A stretch of DNA of 7,041 nt. Origin: Gammaproteobacteria bacterium (GTDB taxonomy: Bacteria > Pseudomonadota > Gammaproteobacteria > Competibacterales > Competibacteraceae). The stretch is from the NCBI GenBank assembly GCA_020047885.1, contig JAIFNF010000267.1:1-7041 (forward strand), written 5' to 3'. Below the pieces are notes generated by a model, which saw only the letters and a list, made by a program, of their open reading frames with translations, was not told the origin of the DNA and did no database searches. The translations under genes were made by a program, and so were the position numbers. How positions within the stretch are numbered: position 1 is the stretch's first letter; every line of letters starts with the position of its first letter. Below, in pieces: positions 5,785-7,041 of the stretch.

Positions 5785-7041
5785 ATGAAGATCAAAAGAT
5801 TGTGCGCCTCTAATATCCGGGAGGCCATGCGCAAGATCCGGGAGGAACTGGGACCCGACGCGGTGATCCTGTCCAACCAGCGGACCGCTGCCGGTTTCGA
5901 AATCGTGGCGGCGATTGACTATGATGAAAAAACCCTGCAACAGGCGACTGCCGAGGCTGCAGCCCAGCGGCGCACCTTATCCCGCGACATCGAAGTCCGC
6001 TCTGAACCGGACGCCGAGTTCAGCGCCTCACCGGCGACCGAGCCGCCGGCGGTCGCAATGCCCCGACGGGTCACTCCGGTTGAGCGACCGGCAGCACCAC
6101 CCGCTCCGGTAGAACGGGAACGCCCGGTGCCGACGCGGCCCGACCGATCGCGGGTGGTTTGGGCGCAAGACCCGTTGCTGGTTGAAATGCGTAAAGAAAT
6201 TCAAGTGATGCACAACCTGCTGGAGCATCAACTGACGGGTCTGGCCTGGGGGGAAATGGCCCGCCGTCATCCGCATCGCGCTGATTTGCTCGGCCAACTG
6301 CTCGATTTTGGGTTGAGTCCGGATTTATGCCTGCGGTTGGCCGAGGCCACTACCAGCGAAAACGATCCCGAACGAGCTTGGCGGCTGGCGCTGGAAACAC
6401 TGGGACACAACCTGTCGGTCACCGAAGACGATATTCTGACGCATGGCGGCGTCGTCTCGCTGATTGGCGCTACGGGGGTCGGTAAGACCACCACCATCGC
6501 CAAGCTGGCGGCGCGCTATAACCTGCGGCATGGTCCGCGTCGGGTCGCGCTGATTACCACGGACAGCTACCGGATTGGTGCCTTTGAACAGCTCTCCACC
6601 TTCGGTGTGATCATGGATGCGCCGGTCCGACTGGTCAGCACCGCCCAGGAATTACGCGACGCCATTACCGGATTCTCCGATAAGTCACTGATTCTGATCG
6701 ACACTGCCGGCATGAGCCAGCGTGATCTACGCCTGTCGCAGCAATTTGCGCTGCTCAAAGATGCCCCCTACATTCGCAACTATCTGGTGCTGGCCGCTAA
6801 CGCCCTGCATTCGGTGCTACGAGAGACCGCGACCGCTTTTAGTCGCGTCCCCCTGAGCGGCGCCATCATCACCAAGGTCGATGAAACCACCCGACTGGGC
6901 GCAGCGCTGTCCGCCGTGCATGAAAAAGGCCTGCCACTGGCCTATATTAGTAATGGTCAACGAGTGCCGGAAGATCTTCAGGCGGCGCGCATTGACGCCC
7001 TGATTCGTATGGGCGAAGAATTCGCTGGATTGTATGGCGAA
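5785..7041 (+). CDS. flhF: Flagellar positioning GTPase FlhF (3' end outside window)
   Basis: FlhF is an SRP-family GTPase that places and helps assemble flagella at the cell pole, normally opposed by the MinD-like ATPase FlhG/FleN. The frame is open from 5785 to the window end, giving 419 residues with no stop. The basic B domain starts MKIKRLCASNIREAMRKIRE and continues ELGPDAVILSN. A Pro/Arg-rich linker covers about 71-128 with a repeated PVER. The N domain is around 130-215. The G domain has the P-loop GATGVGKTT at 228-236, TDSYRIGAFEQL at 259-270, DTAGMSQRD at 306-314, the specificity motif TKVDE at 363-367, and NGQRVPEDL close to the end. All GTPase motifs are present, so it is probably active and only the last few residues are missing. 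The ATG gives the expected N-terminus and has a GGGA ribosome binding site. It lies 56 nt after flhA. The gene fits polar flagellation; fleN/flhG and fliA would be the expected next genes. Confidence 0.97.
   Translation, partial: MKIKRLCASNIREAMRKIREELGPDAVILSNQRTAAGFEIVAAIDYDEKTLQQATAEAAAQRRTLSRDIEVRSEPDAEFSASPATEPPAVAMPRRVTPVERPAAPPAPVERERPVPTRPDRSRVVWAQDPLLVEMRKEIQVMHNLLEHQLTGLAWGEMARRHPHRADLLGQLLDFGLSPDLCLRLAEATTSENDPERAWRLALETLGHNLSVTEDDILTHGGVVSLIGATGVGKTTTIAKLAARYNLRHGPRRVALITTDSYRIGAFEQLSTFGVIMDAPVRLVSTAQELRDAITGFSDKSLILIDTAGMSQRDLRLSQQFALLKDAPYIRNYLVLAANALHSVLRETATAFSRVPLSGAIITKVDETTRLGAALSAVHEKGLPLAYISNGQRVPEDLQAARIDALIRMGEEFAGLYGE

Noticed and set aside
1..7041. Virulence-type (injectisome) type III secretion locus
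   Set aside because: The export proteins have injectisome homologues, but the presence of FliN, FliO with FliP and especially FlhF, and the flagellar form of each signature, fit a flagellar locus.

Overview
This window is an ordinary, well-preserved chromosomal flagellar locus, read entirely on the + strand. It carries the 3' end of fliN, then complete fliO, fliP, fliQ, fliR, flhB and flhA, then flhF cut off by the right edge. The G+C-rich codon usage, the gene order fliN-O-P-Q-R-flhB-flhA-flhF and the protein motifs suggest a gammaproteobacterium with polar flagella. Enterobacteria lack flhF and keep flhBA apart from fliLMNOPQR, so they are unlikely. I cannot name a genus.

Layout: the first 266 bases end the C-ring protein FliN. 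From 263 to 3616 the genes are packed tightly: fliN/fliO share an ATGA, fliO/fliP overlap by 20 nt, fliP-fliQ are 15 nt apart, fliQ-fliR 3 nt apart, and fliR/flhB share a TGATG. FlhA follows 15 nt after flhB, and flhF follows flhA after a 56-nt gap, the largest in the window. That gap holds a 6-bp perfect stem with a 6-nt loop. I see no convincing promoter, terminator, tRNA, mobile element or CRISPR array. No stretch above 60 nt lacks a gene.

How they work together: FliP, FliQ and FliR form the export-gate channel in the inner membrane, with FliO as its assembly factor. FlhB wraps the gate and switches substrate class after self-cleavage. FlhA is the proton-driven export engine and the docking platform for chaperone-substrate complexes. 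FliN is part of the C-ring and helps recruit export cargo. FlhF is an SRP-type GTPase that places the flagellum at the pole. The set is the core of one export apparatus plus its positioning factor.

Nothing here looks like a new system. The points most worth checking are: (1) FlhB has NPSH instead of the usual NPTH at its cleavage site, with other changes in the same domain; (2) a run of nine G in flhA lies at the junction between the membrane and cytosolic domains, where a one-base slip either way meets a stop codon soon after; (3) a hairpin and a 16-codon reading frame sit just before flhF.
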